Positions 26,201-37,355 of a stretch of DNA of 64,000 bases are shown in pieces. Position 1 is the first letter of the stretch; each line of letters begins with the position of its first letter. A program made the translations under genes and the position numbers. The notes beneath the pieces are model-generated. The model was not told the DNA's origin. It did no database searches and saw nothing but the letters and a program-made list of their open reading frames with translations. Source of the DNA: Toxoplasma gondii ME49 (lineage: Eukaryota; Apicomplexa; Conoidasida; Eucoccidiorida; Sarcocystidae); contig NC_031476.1 in NCBI RefSeq assembly GCF_000006565.2, forward strand, positions 2,380,458-2,444,457, given 5' to 3'.

Positions 26201-28637
26201 AAGAGGATCGCGAGCGAGAAGAAGAAAATGACAAAAAGGAAGAAAAGAAAGAAAAGAAAGAAGAGGAAGAAAAGGAAGACGACGCAAGAGGACTTGGGGC
26301 ACATGTCGACTTACGAGAGTCAGTTTCTTTCTCCACTTCTCGTCTTTGAAAAGGTACTGAATGACGGCTTCCAGCTTCCCCAGTTTGTGTACGAAGCGGC
26401 ATGCAGTGCTGATGCCGAGACCCTGACGTTGGCAGGCAATTGCGAGAACAGTCGAGTCTCCGTTTGCTCTCGCTCTCTCTGTGCCGGCAGGAACAGGAGC
26501 TCGGCAGCGATCGCGCAAGTCACCACACCCAGGATCACACGAAGGGCAGCGACTGCAGGAAAGTCTCTCACGACGTCGCAGCCCCAACGCGCGTGCAGTG
26601 CAAGTCGACTGAGAGAAAGGCACTTGCTGCTCTGCGCATGCAATTTGTGAAGATGCTTTCTTCTCTTACGTTAATGTGAACATCGTGCGTGTAGTCGCAT
26701 CCGCCAAGAACGCACATCGCTGTGAACATCGTCTGATCAAAGTCGCGGAGACACTCCAGCTGTCCCTGAAAACATCACAAATCGCGGTACCTCCATTCGG
26801 ATTCCCTCAGTCACACACGCAAAGAAACTGCAACTTCAAATGTTCCTGTCATCATACATGCACACAGGTATCGACACCTACAGATGCCCCTCTCTCGCTC
26901 CATTCATCGCTGCATGCACTTGGACATATATCCATATATATATATATATATGAACGTATACATATAGATAGCTAGATCTAGATAGATACAGACTGAAACA
27001 TATATGCACACGCACGTGCAGATGCTTTTATGTACACGTATACATATATATGTATATATATACATATATATACATATATATACATACACATGCATATATA
27101 TACATATATATACACATATATATACATATATATACACATATATACACCTATATACATATATATACATATATATACACATATATATACATATACATGTATA
27201 TATATACATATATATACACATATATATACATATATATACATATATATACGTATGAATGGTGGTCGCGAAGCCGTGCGTGCGTGTAGAAGGCGACTTGTGA
27301 AACGAGGAAACGAAGAAGGCGCACCAGTTTTTTGGCTGAAGACGCAGAGACGGAGGCCTGCGCGGCGTCGGGAGAGGCGCGGTCGTTTAGAGGGAGACTC
27401 AAACGTTCGCAGTTCCCCTCCCTGTCCATCTTGAACAAGACTTGCTGGCAGCCATGCGCGAGCAAGTCGCTGTCTTCCGATACGGCCGCAGCCTACGCGC
27501 GAAGACAGGAAGTTTCGAGAAGAAGCAAAGCGTCGGACGTCTTTGTGCATGCACGCCCACAGGGAAAAAACGGTCCCCCGGACAGATCACCAACGATCGT
27601 CGGAAAAAAAGGGCAGGTCTTGCGCTCACGACTTCGTTTCAACAGCGCTTCGTTGTCGGCGACTTGGACGCAAGACAAAGATGGAGAGGGAGACAGAGGA
27701 GAACTGGCGGACAGAGACGAGCGCCTGCATTGCGACAGAGCTGTGCAGATGTTGTAGGACCAGGCGCAGGTAGACGTCGACGGAGTTGTGTGTAGCGAGA
27801 TGTTGACACAGGGATAAACTCGTAGATCGGATTCGTTGGAGAGAGCGACTGAAAGGTAGAGCGACGCAAGTGGGTGGACGGTAGGAATCGAATTGAACAG
27901 AGTTTGTTGTACACGGTGAGACAAACTCGCACAGATAGAGACAACTACGTGAGTGGAAGGAAGAACGAAATTCCATCGACACAGCCGACTCAGCACCGTC
28001 GTTTTCCCAGATAAACAGCTGGGTGTGCACATTTTCGTTTTTTGCGAAAAAAAAAACGTCGAAAAATGGTTCCTGTCTCCAGGCTTTCCTCCTGCCTGTG
28101 ACACCCACGGCAAGTTCGCTACGAACGCAGACCTCTTGGCTCCTCTGTAGTCACGAAGCGCCATCCGAGCCGGCAGGCGCTCTCTCTTAGGGGCCGAGCC
28201 GAGGCTTCTCATGGATTTTCTGCTGGCCTTTGTACCGCATGCTCACGATGCAGAACTACGCAGAGTTGCGCCGCGGCCTCTGTCGACGCACTGGCCTCGA
28301 GCCATGTTCGAGAGACCTGCAGCGGAGAAACCGTTGGCTGTTGCCCTGACCGAGGCCGCGGGCAACAAACATCCGCGACTCGCGTTTCCGGTTCGACTCA
28401 CAATCTTTCCTGTCCGTGCGAGGAAGGCGAGCTGAGCATCCGCCTCGTAGGGCGCGACGACGAAGGCAACGCCGAGCGAGCGACAGGCCGAGATCACTGT
28501 GTCCACCTAGACAGCGAAAACACAGAGCTGGACGAGTGGAAGCCGCGGGAGAAACGGACAAGCGAACGAAAAAAAAATCTCTTTCCGTGAAACGCGACAA
28601 GGGAACAACTTTCTTCCACGACGCATGGATACATATA

Positions 28638-28678
<41 letters not shown>

Positions 28679-30946
28679 GCATTTATACATGCATTTATAC
28701 ATGCATGTATACATGCATTTATGTATGTATGTATTTATATATGTATTTATATATTGTTATGCATTTGCATGTGCATGCTTGTCCATTGGCACCCTCTGCA
28801 CATGCGTATCTGTGCTTGGAGGCGAACGGGTGGAGAAGATGAGCATCGAAGGATACGACCTCCATACGCTGACAGAGGAGAGGACCGCGTGATGCCTGTG
28901 AGTCTGGACGTAGACTGGGAGTGGACCCAGCGGACGTACGCAGAGCAACAAATGTCGCCTACCATTTCTGGAGAGATGGAGAGAGCCTGCGAGCACCTGG
29001 TGAGAAGTTCCTAAGCGCGAGAGACACCAAACGTAGAGAGACAGAACGCATGGACATTGAGGAATTGCTTCGGCATCGTTTCGCGCATTTTCTTCAGCTG
29101 GCTGGCCGACTTGCTCCACCTTGAAGAGACAAGCACCAGACACGGCGCGCCGCCCGCGTCGAAACGAAAGACTCTCCTGTCATCCCCCGGACGCGAAGGT
29201 AACCTCTGGGGCAGAACATCTCCAAATAATCGCTCTCTAACAATGTGCGCATGCACACTTTGAACGCGAAGCTCTCGGCGCGAAGTCGCAGCAGGAAACA
29301 AATTGAGGGTCGCGCATGCGAGGCCTCTCGAGCCACAACCAGAGACGCTTCTCAACGGATATGCAGAGGCTCGCCGAGACAGCGAAAGAGAGATAAAGAC
29401 AGAGCGACAAACGGGAAGGGCAAGAGGGCATCCACGCTCGACGTTTGAGGCAACGGTGGAAGGGCGTGGAGAAAACGACGCGAAGGGAGGTAGACAGGGA
29501 AACATGTTGTTCGACAGGCACCGCCAACGACCAGTCCATCATCATGGAGACAGCGCATATGAGTGGAGACAGCGCATATGAGTGGAGACAGCGCATATGA
29601 GTGGAGGCGGCGTATGCAGAAACAGAGCCTTTAATGGAGAGTACAGAGATTTATTTTTAGGTTGGCCTGTCCTTGTAAACACATTCGTATAGAGAGGTCC
29701 AGAAACGCATGTGCATAGCGAGGACCATGTCCATGGCTTCTGACGTCGATGCGCGCAAAAGAGATGCAAAAATAGGGGTCGATGAACAACCGGATTACAG
29801 CGACACAGGAGGGCACAGACACTGATGCGGAGGGAGGCTGTGGTCGGCGCAGGACTCGAGAAAGAAAGAAAAGATTGGATTCCTCTGCTCAGCATCCTCA
29901 ACTCGAACTCCTCAAGCAAGTGCATGCGACATAAATGGAACTTCGAAACGTCGCTGCGGCAGGACTGTTTGCGACTACCAGTTCTGCCAGGGAGAGGACA
30001 ACATTCGGACACAAGAGAACGAGATGCAAAGGCTGGGGTAGACGAGGCAGAGGGAGAAGAAACAGAAACGGTGAGATGCAGGAAACAGAGAAATGAAAAA
30101 ACCGAAGACGAACTCGCGTATCTCCAGGAGGTTTGCGACCGGCGCGCCGAGCTTCTTCGTATTTTTTCAGCAGCTCTCGCGCTTCCTCTGACGCCTTTTG
30201 CCGTGCTCTGAAACAAGAGAGGAAAAGCTGACCAAAGTCACCAAAGTCACTCTCATGGACATGTCCACGACTTGAATCGCATACCTCCACACCGATACAT
30301 ATACATATATATATATATTCTGATACTTACATGGATATAACATATATACTTGTGGATTGCACAACAAGATAAATGTCTATGTCCTACAGTATAAACAACA
30401 GACATATGTCTACGCACATCTCACAGATGGTCATGAACCTGGAAACGTCTACATACCTACAAATATATATATATATATATATAAATAGATATATCTGCAG
30501 TCCAGTGAAAATACACATAGGTGTATGCACATACTGTCCTCTGTGGTTCATTGTGTCTACGTGTACTTGCGTGAGAAGTTCTTTCTACAGAAATCTACAA
30601 ATTCACATGAATAGGAGAGAGAGAAAGGGAGGGAGAGTGTCACGATAGCTATTTGCATGCACTGAGGTCTTCGGTCGACGCTCGATCATCTCACTGTTGT
30701 CGCTTCTCGTCCTCGGCTGCCTTTGCCGGAATTTTAGCGCCGTCGAAAACTGAAAAAAAACAAACGTCGCTGGGGACGCATGCAGAAAAATATTAATCCG
30801 GTCCACCTCCAGGAACGTCTCAAGTTCTCTAACCGACCCTCCATCCGTTCTCTTGGGAGATATCTATACTCTACTGGGAACAAAGATACAAACGTACAAG
30901 TCTCACCCAGCTACACACAGATATCCATATATATATATATATATAC

Positions 30947-30977
<31 letters not shown>

Positions 30978-30994
30978 CATACATATTTATATAC

Positions 30995-31052
<58 letters not shown>

Positions 31053-33197
31053 CATACTTATACATACATATTCAAGTATATGGCATTCGACACGTATGTA
31101 CAATGAATAGGATGATTCGTATATTTTTTCGAGATATATATCACATATAGGTGTATGCCGTTTTATGTTTTACATGCATATGTGCATGCATTATCCATGT
31201 ACATGCATAGCGTTTCGCACGATTATTCAAGTATAAAGCATATACAATACTACATGCCTTTGTATTCATAAACAGAGAGAGCGAGATATACAGCTATAGA
31301 GTGAAGCATACATACAAATACGGACTTAGACACAGATCCCTAGATAGACAGACGCATCTATAGGTAAATACAGTTACACAGATATAGGTAGATAGAGATA
31401 GATTGAAGATAGATATGCATAGAAAGATATAGGCATAGGCATAGAGGTGGATAGATGGACAGACAGATCGACAACGATATTCAACAGACCTATTCATACG
31501 TCTTTGCGTGTAGAAAGAAGCATAGGCGCGAGACGATGTGATCCAGAGAAAATGGCAAGTGAGCTGGAGCATCGCGGGTGCAGCGCGACTTGGGTCTCAC
31601 CGAGGAGCGGCTCTACGCGGTGGTATTTGAACAGCATAATCATATGGATGACAAATCGGAGGAACCTGAGGGGAAGCGCAGAGAAAAAGACGAAAAGCCA
31701 GGCGCGCTGAGGAGGTGAACGAGAATGGGGAACAAAGTTACGGAGGTTCGCGAACGTTGAAACGGACGACGAAGGGAGGCTCGAGCAGGCAGCGATGTCA
31801 GGAAAGAAAAGAAAGACGAAGAGGCGCGAAAACGGTGGAGAGCGAAGAGACGAAAACGAAGCAGCGCTTGAAGAGGAAGACGACAGGTGAGGGAGACACA
31901 GAAAGATGGAGAGGAAGCCACAGGACGCAGAAGAAAAGCAGAGCTGACGAGGAAGTCCGAAACGAGGAAGTCCGAAACGAGGAAGTCCGAAACCGGGATG
32001 CACCCGTTGGAACAAGAAACGAAAGGTATGGTGATGTGAAGCGCTGAAGCTGAGAGACTGAGAACTGCTTCTGTTTTCTCACTTGTCGGACTCTTCCTGC
32101 TTGATCAGTTCAACCGCGCAGGCAATGGCACCGCGGTGCAGCCAGCTCATGGCGTCGACGCCCACAGTCTGTCCAGCGAATCTGGCGAGAACACAGAGAG
32201 AGACAAAACCCCTGGAGCAGGCAACTATGAAAGCAAGGGCAGAGGAGACCGAAACCGAACGAGAGAAGAAAATGGGGGAAAGCGAGAGGTGAAACGGACC
32301 ATCCGGAAAGGCGGCGCAGACCGCAGAAGACCTGCGAGAAAGAGACCGCCTGCAGGCTGGCTGAGGACAGACCCAGGGGAGACAGTTCTTGCAGGTTGTG
32401 TGTACAGATGCCGAGACTGGCAGCGCAAGAAATCTTCGGACAGTGGGAGAGATGTCGAGATGAAGCGACAGAGAAAACAAGCGAGAGAACGAAGGAGACG
32501 AAGCGTCAGACGCGGATCGGATCGACTCGCAGAGAGGTGGAGACATCCCTACAAACGCTCTGTGGAAACAACTGGGCATTCACAAGCAGCGGCGCGGCCC
32601 TCACAAAACTCACTCGCTGATGTGCGCAGGCTGCGCAAGCGGCTTGAGAAATTTCTGCGAAACGCGCAGTGGCAAGCAAGAGAGGCACGAGAGACAAAAA
32701 CGCATGAAATCGCGATTCCTCAAAACAGTGAGATAACAAACATTCATGCATGTATAGACATAAACAGATATAGATACTCATATATATATATAGAGAGAGA
32801 GAGATAGAAATACATCGACATAGATAGATAGATATGCATGTAAACATATATAGATGCGCATGTATATATGCCTACATATATAGAAAGACATTTATATACA
32901 GAGATAGATAGACATATACATATGTATATACACAAAGAGGCTTCTATCCTGAAATGTGTGCACCTGCGGCTCTGGGCGGAACCGCGCAAGGGGAGCGGGG
33001 AGAGCCGCCCAGCTCGGAAAAGCAAGTCTGCATTCAGTTGTCGACGGAGACGAAGGCGGTCGCCAGCGAATCGACTCCTGGATCGCCGCTCAAACACACA
33101 GTCGCGAGACTTGGAGGAGATCGTTCATGCCAGATTCACTCAGGCTCCGGCGCTTCACGCAGAAAAAGCGACCTACGAGAAGGTTTTGGATCCCCAT
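23210..33197 (-). CDS. EXO1: Exonuclease 1 (Rad2/XPG family 5'-3' exonuclease/flap nuclease)
   Basis: Nuclear nuclease of mismatch repair and double-strand-break end resection. Exons in transcription order: 33197-33100, 32181-32083, 31665-31601, 30749-30695, about 30207-30114, about 29273-29217, 28506-28402, 27492-27325, 26765-26670, 26422-26315, 25930-25499, about 25123-24942, 24616-23210. [21 protein letters not shown], then [18 protein letters not shown] and [28 protein letters not shown], then [20 protein letters not shown] and GGCDYTHD, so the acidic metal ligands are present. Helix-hairpin-helix: [15 protein letters not shown]. The roughly 470-residue last exon is a Ser-rich disordered tail that starts with conserved-looking [12 protein letters not shown]. 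Phases agree except around exons 5-6 and at the exon 12 acceptor, which I could not settle. The N-terminus (MGIQNLL) is discussed in the findings. Confidence 0.92.
24411..24503 (-). repeat. Poly-Ser-coding TCT/TCG tract in EXO1
   Basis: An imperfect trinucleotide repeat (GAA/GAC on the plus strand) encodes runs of serine broken by Ala, Leu and Val in the EXO1 tail. On the opposite strand it reads as a spurious Glu/Lys-rich frame. Confidence 0.9.
26930..27250. repeat. (TA)n/(TATACA)n array in an EXO1 intron
   Basis: A short TA tract is followed by about 200 bp of TATATACA-type repeats, between the [10 protein letters not shown] exon and the GGCDYT exon. Confidence 0.95.
28628..28760. repeat. 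(TA)n followed by (CATGTATA)n-like repeats
   Basis: A TA array grades into repeats of CATTTATACATG and ATGTATTT type, in an EXO1 intron. Confidence 0.9.
29546..29602. repeat. 19-bp triplicated repeat in an EXO1 intron
   Basis: Three perfect tandem copies of GGAGACAGCGCATATGAGT, followed by a diverged partial copy. Confidence 0.9.
30916..31063. repeat. (TA)n/(TATACA)n array in an EXO1 intron
   Basis: About 150 bp of TA repeats between the VFDG exon and the upstream FVIHMIML exon. TA- and GATA-rich sequence continues to about 31470. Confidence 0.95.
31949..31993. repeat. 15-bp triplicated repeat in EXO1 intron 2
   Basis: Three tandem copies of GAGGAAGTCCGAAAC. Confidence 0.9.
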
Positions 33198-35050
33198 TTC
33201 GACCCAGCTTAGCGACGGTGGATCGGACGCTCAACTCTGTCCCAGATGCTCGCCGTTTAGCAGGATGCGACAAGACCGGCGCTCGAGACAGGCGCCCTCT
33301 CGGTGCGCAGACTGCTCCCGTGGAATGCGGACTAGGCAGAAATATGCAGCGCGATGCGCACAAAAAGGCCTTGATTCACCATCCAGATGCATGCATCTAC
33401 ATTCAGATACGCAAATGAAAAATAAATAAATAGGGATATGCAACTCTACACACTGGTGTGTGTCTAGCCACTCGTACGTCGAGCGAATTTTAGCGATTTC
33501 GATATGGATGCTGGTGATATACACTCTGAGAGATTTGCAAGCCGGTGCATGTGAGGGTGTTGAGCCTTGGAGAGGGGGAAGAGGAGAGAGGAAGCCCGAG
33601 AAAAGAGGAGAGAAAGAGCGGCATCGGTGGAGACAGAAGAATTCTGCTTGTGGGTCGCGTTCTCGACTTCCTCGCCTGCAGCGCTCGGCGTCAGCCTGCG
33701 GGGCGCAAGCGGTGCGGTGCCGATCTCTGCGTGGAAACGAAAACTTGACAGAGCTCTGGCCTCTGTGAGAAAGCGTTTCTCTGGAAAAAACGGCATTCGG
33801 CGCTCTCTTCGGACTCACAGGGCATGACAGCGCGAACTCCGCGCAGTCCGCCTCAAAAACTCGGATTTCTGGATGCAGCTGAGCCTGTGTGGAGTTAATT
33901 TTTCGGACAGGAGTTCCGCGTTCGCCGGCGAAACGAGATCTGCGAGGAAACGCACTGCAGAAAGCGTCGGCCTTTGATTTGAGACAAGGGCAATGCCAAC
34001 AACGTGGAGACACACGACACCGGGGAAGCAGGCGACAAGACAACGACGCACCGCAGACACTGTTTTGGAGACAGGAAGCGAAGGAACTTTAAGGTAGATA
34101 CATTTCTACAGTTGTTCTCGCTTCCTCTCGACTCAGGACCGTCGAAATCAAGATGTTCAATGTACGAAACTGGGCCTGCAAAGTCTTGAAAGGCCCTCCG
34201 CGAAGACATATTCTTGTCGCGTAAAAAACGGAGGGAGGGAAAAGCGCCTGCTCCCCGGCGTCCCTCTGGCGAAAGGGAGAGAGGGCAGATGCACACCAGC
34301 AGTTGTGTGTGAAAACGAGGAAAGGAGAGAAACGAAAGAAAACGCCGGAACAGAAGAAAAAAAAAGAAAAGAACCACCGGACCAGGCGTTGCAATTGCAA
34401 CACACACACATACACACATACAGACCTCGCGACGTTTCTCTCACCACCCGCCCTCCTTTTCTGGATTTGTTTGGTAATCCTTTTGCATGCGCATGCACCA
34501 TGTTTGAAGGTAGTCAGGAAGCGAGTGTGAGGCTAAACTCAGCTGTTTTCTCAAAGTGTCTTTTGCACATTCGCTGCTTCCGAAAGACAGGAAAATGGGA
34601 GAAATCCCTCGAAACTCAGGTACTTCACACACTCGGGTGCCGCCTAGGGAGACAAGGCCGCCCCCAGGACGCGGGAGAAACGGAGACGAGACAAGAAAAA
34701 AAATCCGCAGCAACATTCCAAGGCGCTCTCGCTCTTTCTTTAGGAACCGACGCCAGACTGCCAAACCGGTGTTCTTGATTCTGAGCGGTACGGCGACGTT
34801 CTCCCGCTCCTCCGTCGATGCCTCACATAAGACTCAAAACGCAAAAGAGGTTCTGTGAAATTCACCATCTTCTCACATTTTCCAAACTCCACATTCACTC
34901 ACTTCAAAACAGAAGAAGCGCGTCTACACTGTTCACTACCCTGTCTCTGTCTCCCTCTCCATCTTCCTCTCTATCTTTCTTGATCCCTGGGCCTCTTTCT
35001 TCCTGTCTCCGCCGCCTTCCACGTGCAGCGTTGTTTCTTCATGTACCTTT

Positions 35051-35194
35051 CCTTCTCCATGTACCTTTCCTTCTTCTTGTTTGCTGCCTTCTCCATGTAC
35101 CTTTCTTTCTTCTTGTTTGCTGCCTTCTCCATGTACCTTTCTTTCTTCTTGTTTGCTGCCTTCTCCATGTACCTTTCTTTCTTCTTGTTTGCTG
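35051..35194. repeat. 36-bp minisatellite, four copies
   Basis: Exact 36-bp period, with copies starting at 35051, 35087, 35123 and 35159. The unit begins CCTTCTCCATGTACC and ends TTGTTTGCTG. The unit is a multiple of three and stop-free in several frames, which creates long repetitive open frames on both strands. Confidence 0.95.
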
Positions 35195-35554
35195 CTTCTT
35201 GTGTCTTCCTCGGTCTTGAGAGGTGTATCGAGGTCTTCGTGGACTCGGAACGTTTTTGCACCATTCCGGAGGAAAGTGAGATTTCCAGTCTTTGTAGAAC
35301 TGCGCCGATTTTCCTTCACCTCTGTAAACTGACGAAAATGTAATCTCTGGTAGTCTTGTGAAAGATCATTTGCTCCTACTTTCCCGAGACCTTCGCATCT
35401 CGCTTTGTGAAGCCTCCTGTCTCCATAGTGCCGCTTCACTTCTCAAGGACGCCAATGCGGACGAAAAAAACTTCCCCTCCATTCTCTCACCTGCACCCAC
35501 ACGTCCCCTTCACAACTCTCCTCCTCTCGCAAAATCCCTCTAGCTCCTTATATA

Positions 35555-35557
35555 CGC

Positions 35558-35599
<42 letters not shown>

Positions 35600-35694
35600 G
35601 AAATATATAAATGTGAATGTATATATATACATATATATATATAATGCATATATATATATATATACATATATATACATACATATATATATATATA
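35555..35694. repeat. (TA)n/(TATACA)n array
   Basis: About 140 bp of TA repeats in the EXO1/prohibitin 2 spacer. Confidence 0.95.
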
Positions 35695-36876
35695 TTTCTG
35701 TGTCTCTGCAGCGGTGTCTGCGTGGCTGTATGTAGACGAGAGGAGAATCGACTGTATGCCAGGTGTGTTTAGGCATTCTTATCACGTAAAGACCCTTTTT
35801 TCTTTTTTTCCAGGTGATGTTTTACCAGACAGAGAGGATGCTGTCTAAGAGACCTCCCAGGACAGTTGGGTTTGCCGAATTACTCTCGCTTTCGTGTGTG
35901 CTCGAGCCGGAACTCGGACAGGGCCTCTGTGTAGTGAGCTACAAAACGAATTCAACGATGACATTTTTAGCCAAGTAACGACAGCCTGCGCATGCATGCG
36001 GTTCTCTCCTGGCGGCCGCGAGGCGCCGGCGAACTCGGTGTGCGTTACTCTTCTCAAAACGCAAAGTTCTCGTCTGCAGTAACGCCGACGAAGGGAGAGT
36101 GATGCGAAGGCGCAACGAAAACACAGAGAAAAACGAAAAAAGCCAGCGAAACGCCCAGCAGGTTTGGGCGCTCTCGGCTGTCTAGATACCGCATTGGGAT
36201 GTAGGCCGCTGAGGCAGGCGGCGAGAAGTGACATACAGGAGAAGTGCAATTTTGACGGCAGATCTGCTGGGATTCGAAGTTCAGCGTGGACGCCAGCAAA
36301 GCCGCCGCGCATGCGCGAAACTGCTTCAGACGTTCATTCGTTGATTTGAATGTGAACTTCACTCTCTCCTCACTTCCCGCCAGTGAGCTCCGAGACGCCG
36401 GTCTTGAAATCTTTCCTGCAAACGCCAGAAAACAGCCTTTCTTCAGTGTCTCTGATTATGGACAAGAGGGCACCGCTTTTCGCTCTTTTCTCCTTGCGTG
36501 ACTCATTTGAAAGTGCAGTTTGGTTCCGAGCAAGCGTTTCTGCCTCTACAGTTTCTCGTCAACGCGTTTTCTCCAAAGTGATCCTACCGCATGATTGGTT
36601 TTCCGGCGGATGCTTCGCTCCCCCTCAGCGGACTCTCTTCGCCAGATGTCTTGTGCAAGAAACATCTTGGTCCCCAGACGGATGCGTTCTCATAGCGTTC
36701 CAGTTAAAGGCTGCTGCTTCCGTCTTTCTTGTCATCTGCTTCTTTCTCAGCGGTTGTGTGTCTTTCCACTCTTTTCGCTTCCTGAGGTCTTCAGTGTCTT
36801 TCGCTCTCGCGTTCCTTCGCAGAGCGCTGATCTGCTTATTTCCTTCTGGACAGAGCTGAGCGTTTCTCTCTCGCGC

Positions 36877-37308
36877 CTACCCCATTAGGTTCAGAAGGAG
36901 ACTGTCCGAGTTGAGCATCACACGGTTGGAGGACTTGCTGATGGTGTTGGCGACCTCCTTCGCGGTGTCTATACGCCGGAGTTCGAGAAAGGCCGGATTG
37001 TTCTTGATGGCATTTCCGATCTGCGACACAGAAAGCGCGAGAAAGTTGAGCACAAAGACGCCTGGTCCACGGTTCCCCAGCGAACGACTCGCGAGACCGC
37101 ACACCGTATCGACGACGCCGGAGACGTTGCGACTCCTCCCTACCACTGGAGCCCAATCTGGAAGTGACTCGGAGCCATGAGAGTCCGACGCCGAAAGAGC
37201 AGTCACGCTCCCTCCCGTCTTCCTATCTCTACAGGCATGACCTCTGAATCTGCCAATCACATCTCTGTCTGCCTTCTCTTCCTCTGCAAAAATTTCTCTC
37301 TCTCTCTC

Positions 37309-37355
<47 letters not shown>

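Larger units (their letters stand above)
33198..36876. other. Spacer between EXO1 5' end and prohibitin 2 3' end
   Basis: Both flanking genes run right to left, so this holds the EXO1 promoter and leader and the prohibitin 2 3' UTR. I recognise no gene on either strand. It contains a 36-bp minisatellite (35051-35194) and a TA array (35555-35694). An open minus-strand frame at 34936-35439 is largely a product of the minisatellite. Confidence 0.6.

Noticed and set aside
34936..35439. Minus-strand 167-codon frame with GSKQEERKVHGE repeats
   Set aside because: It is produced by the 36-bp minisatellite. It has no start context or family match, and an alternate frame gives an equally long product.
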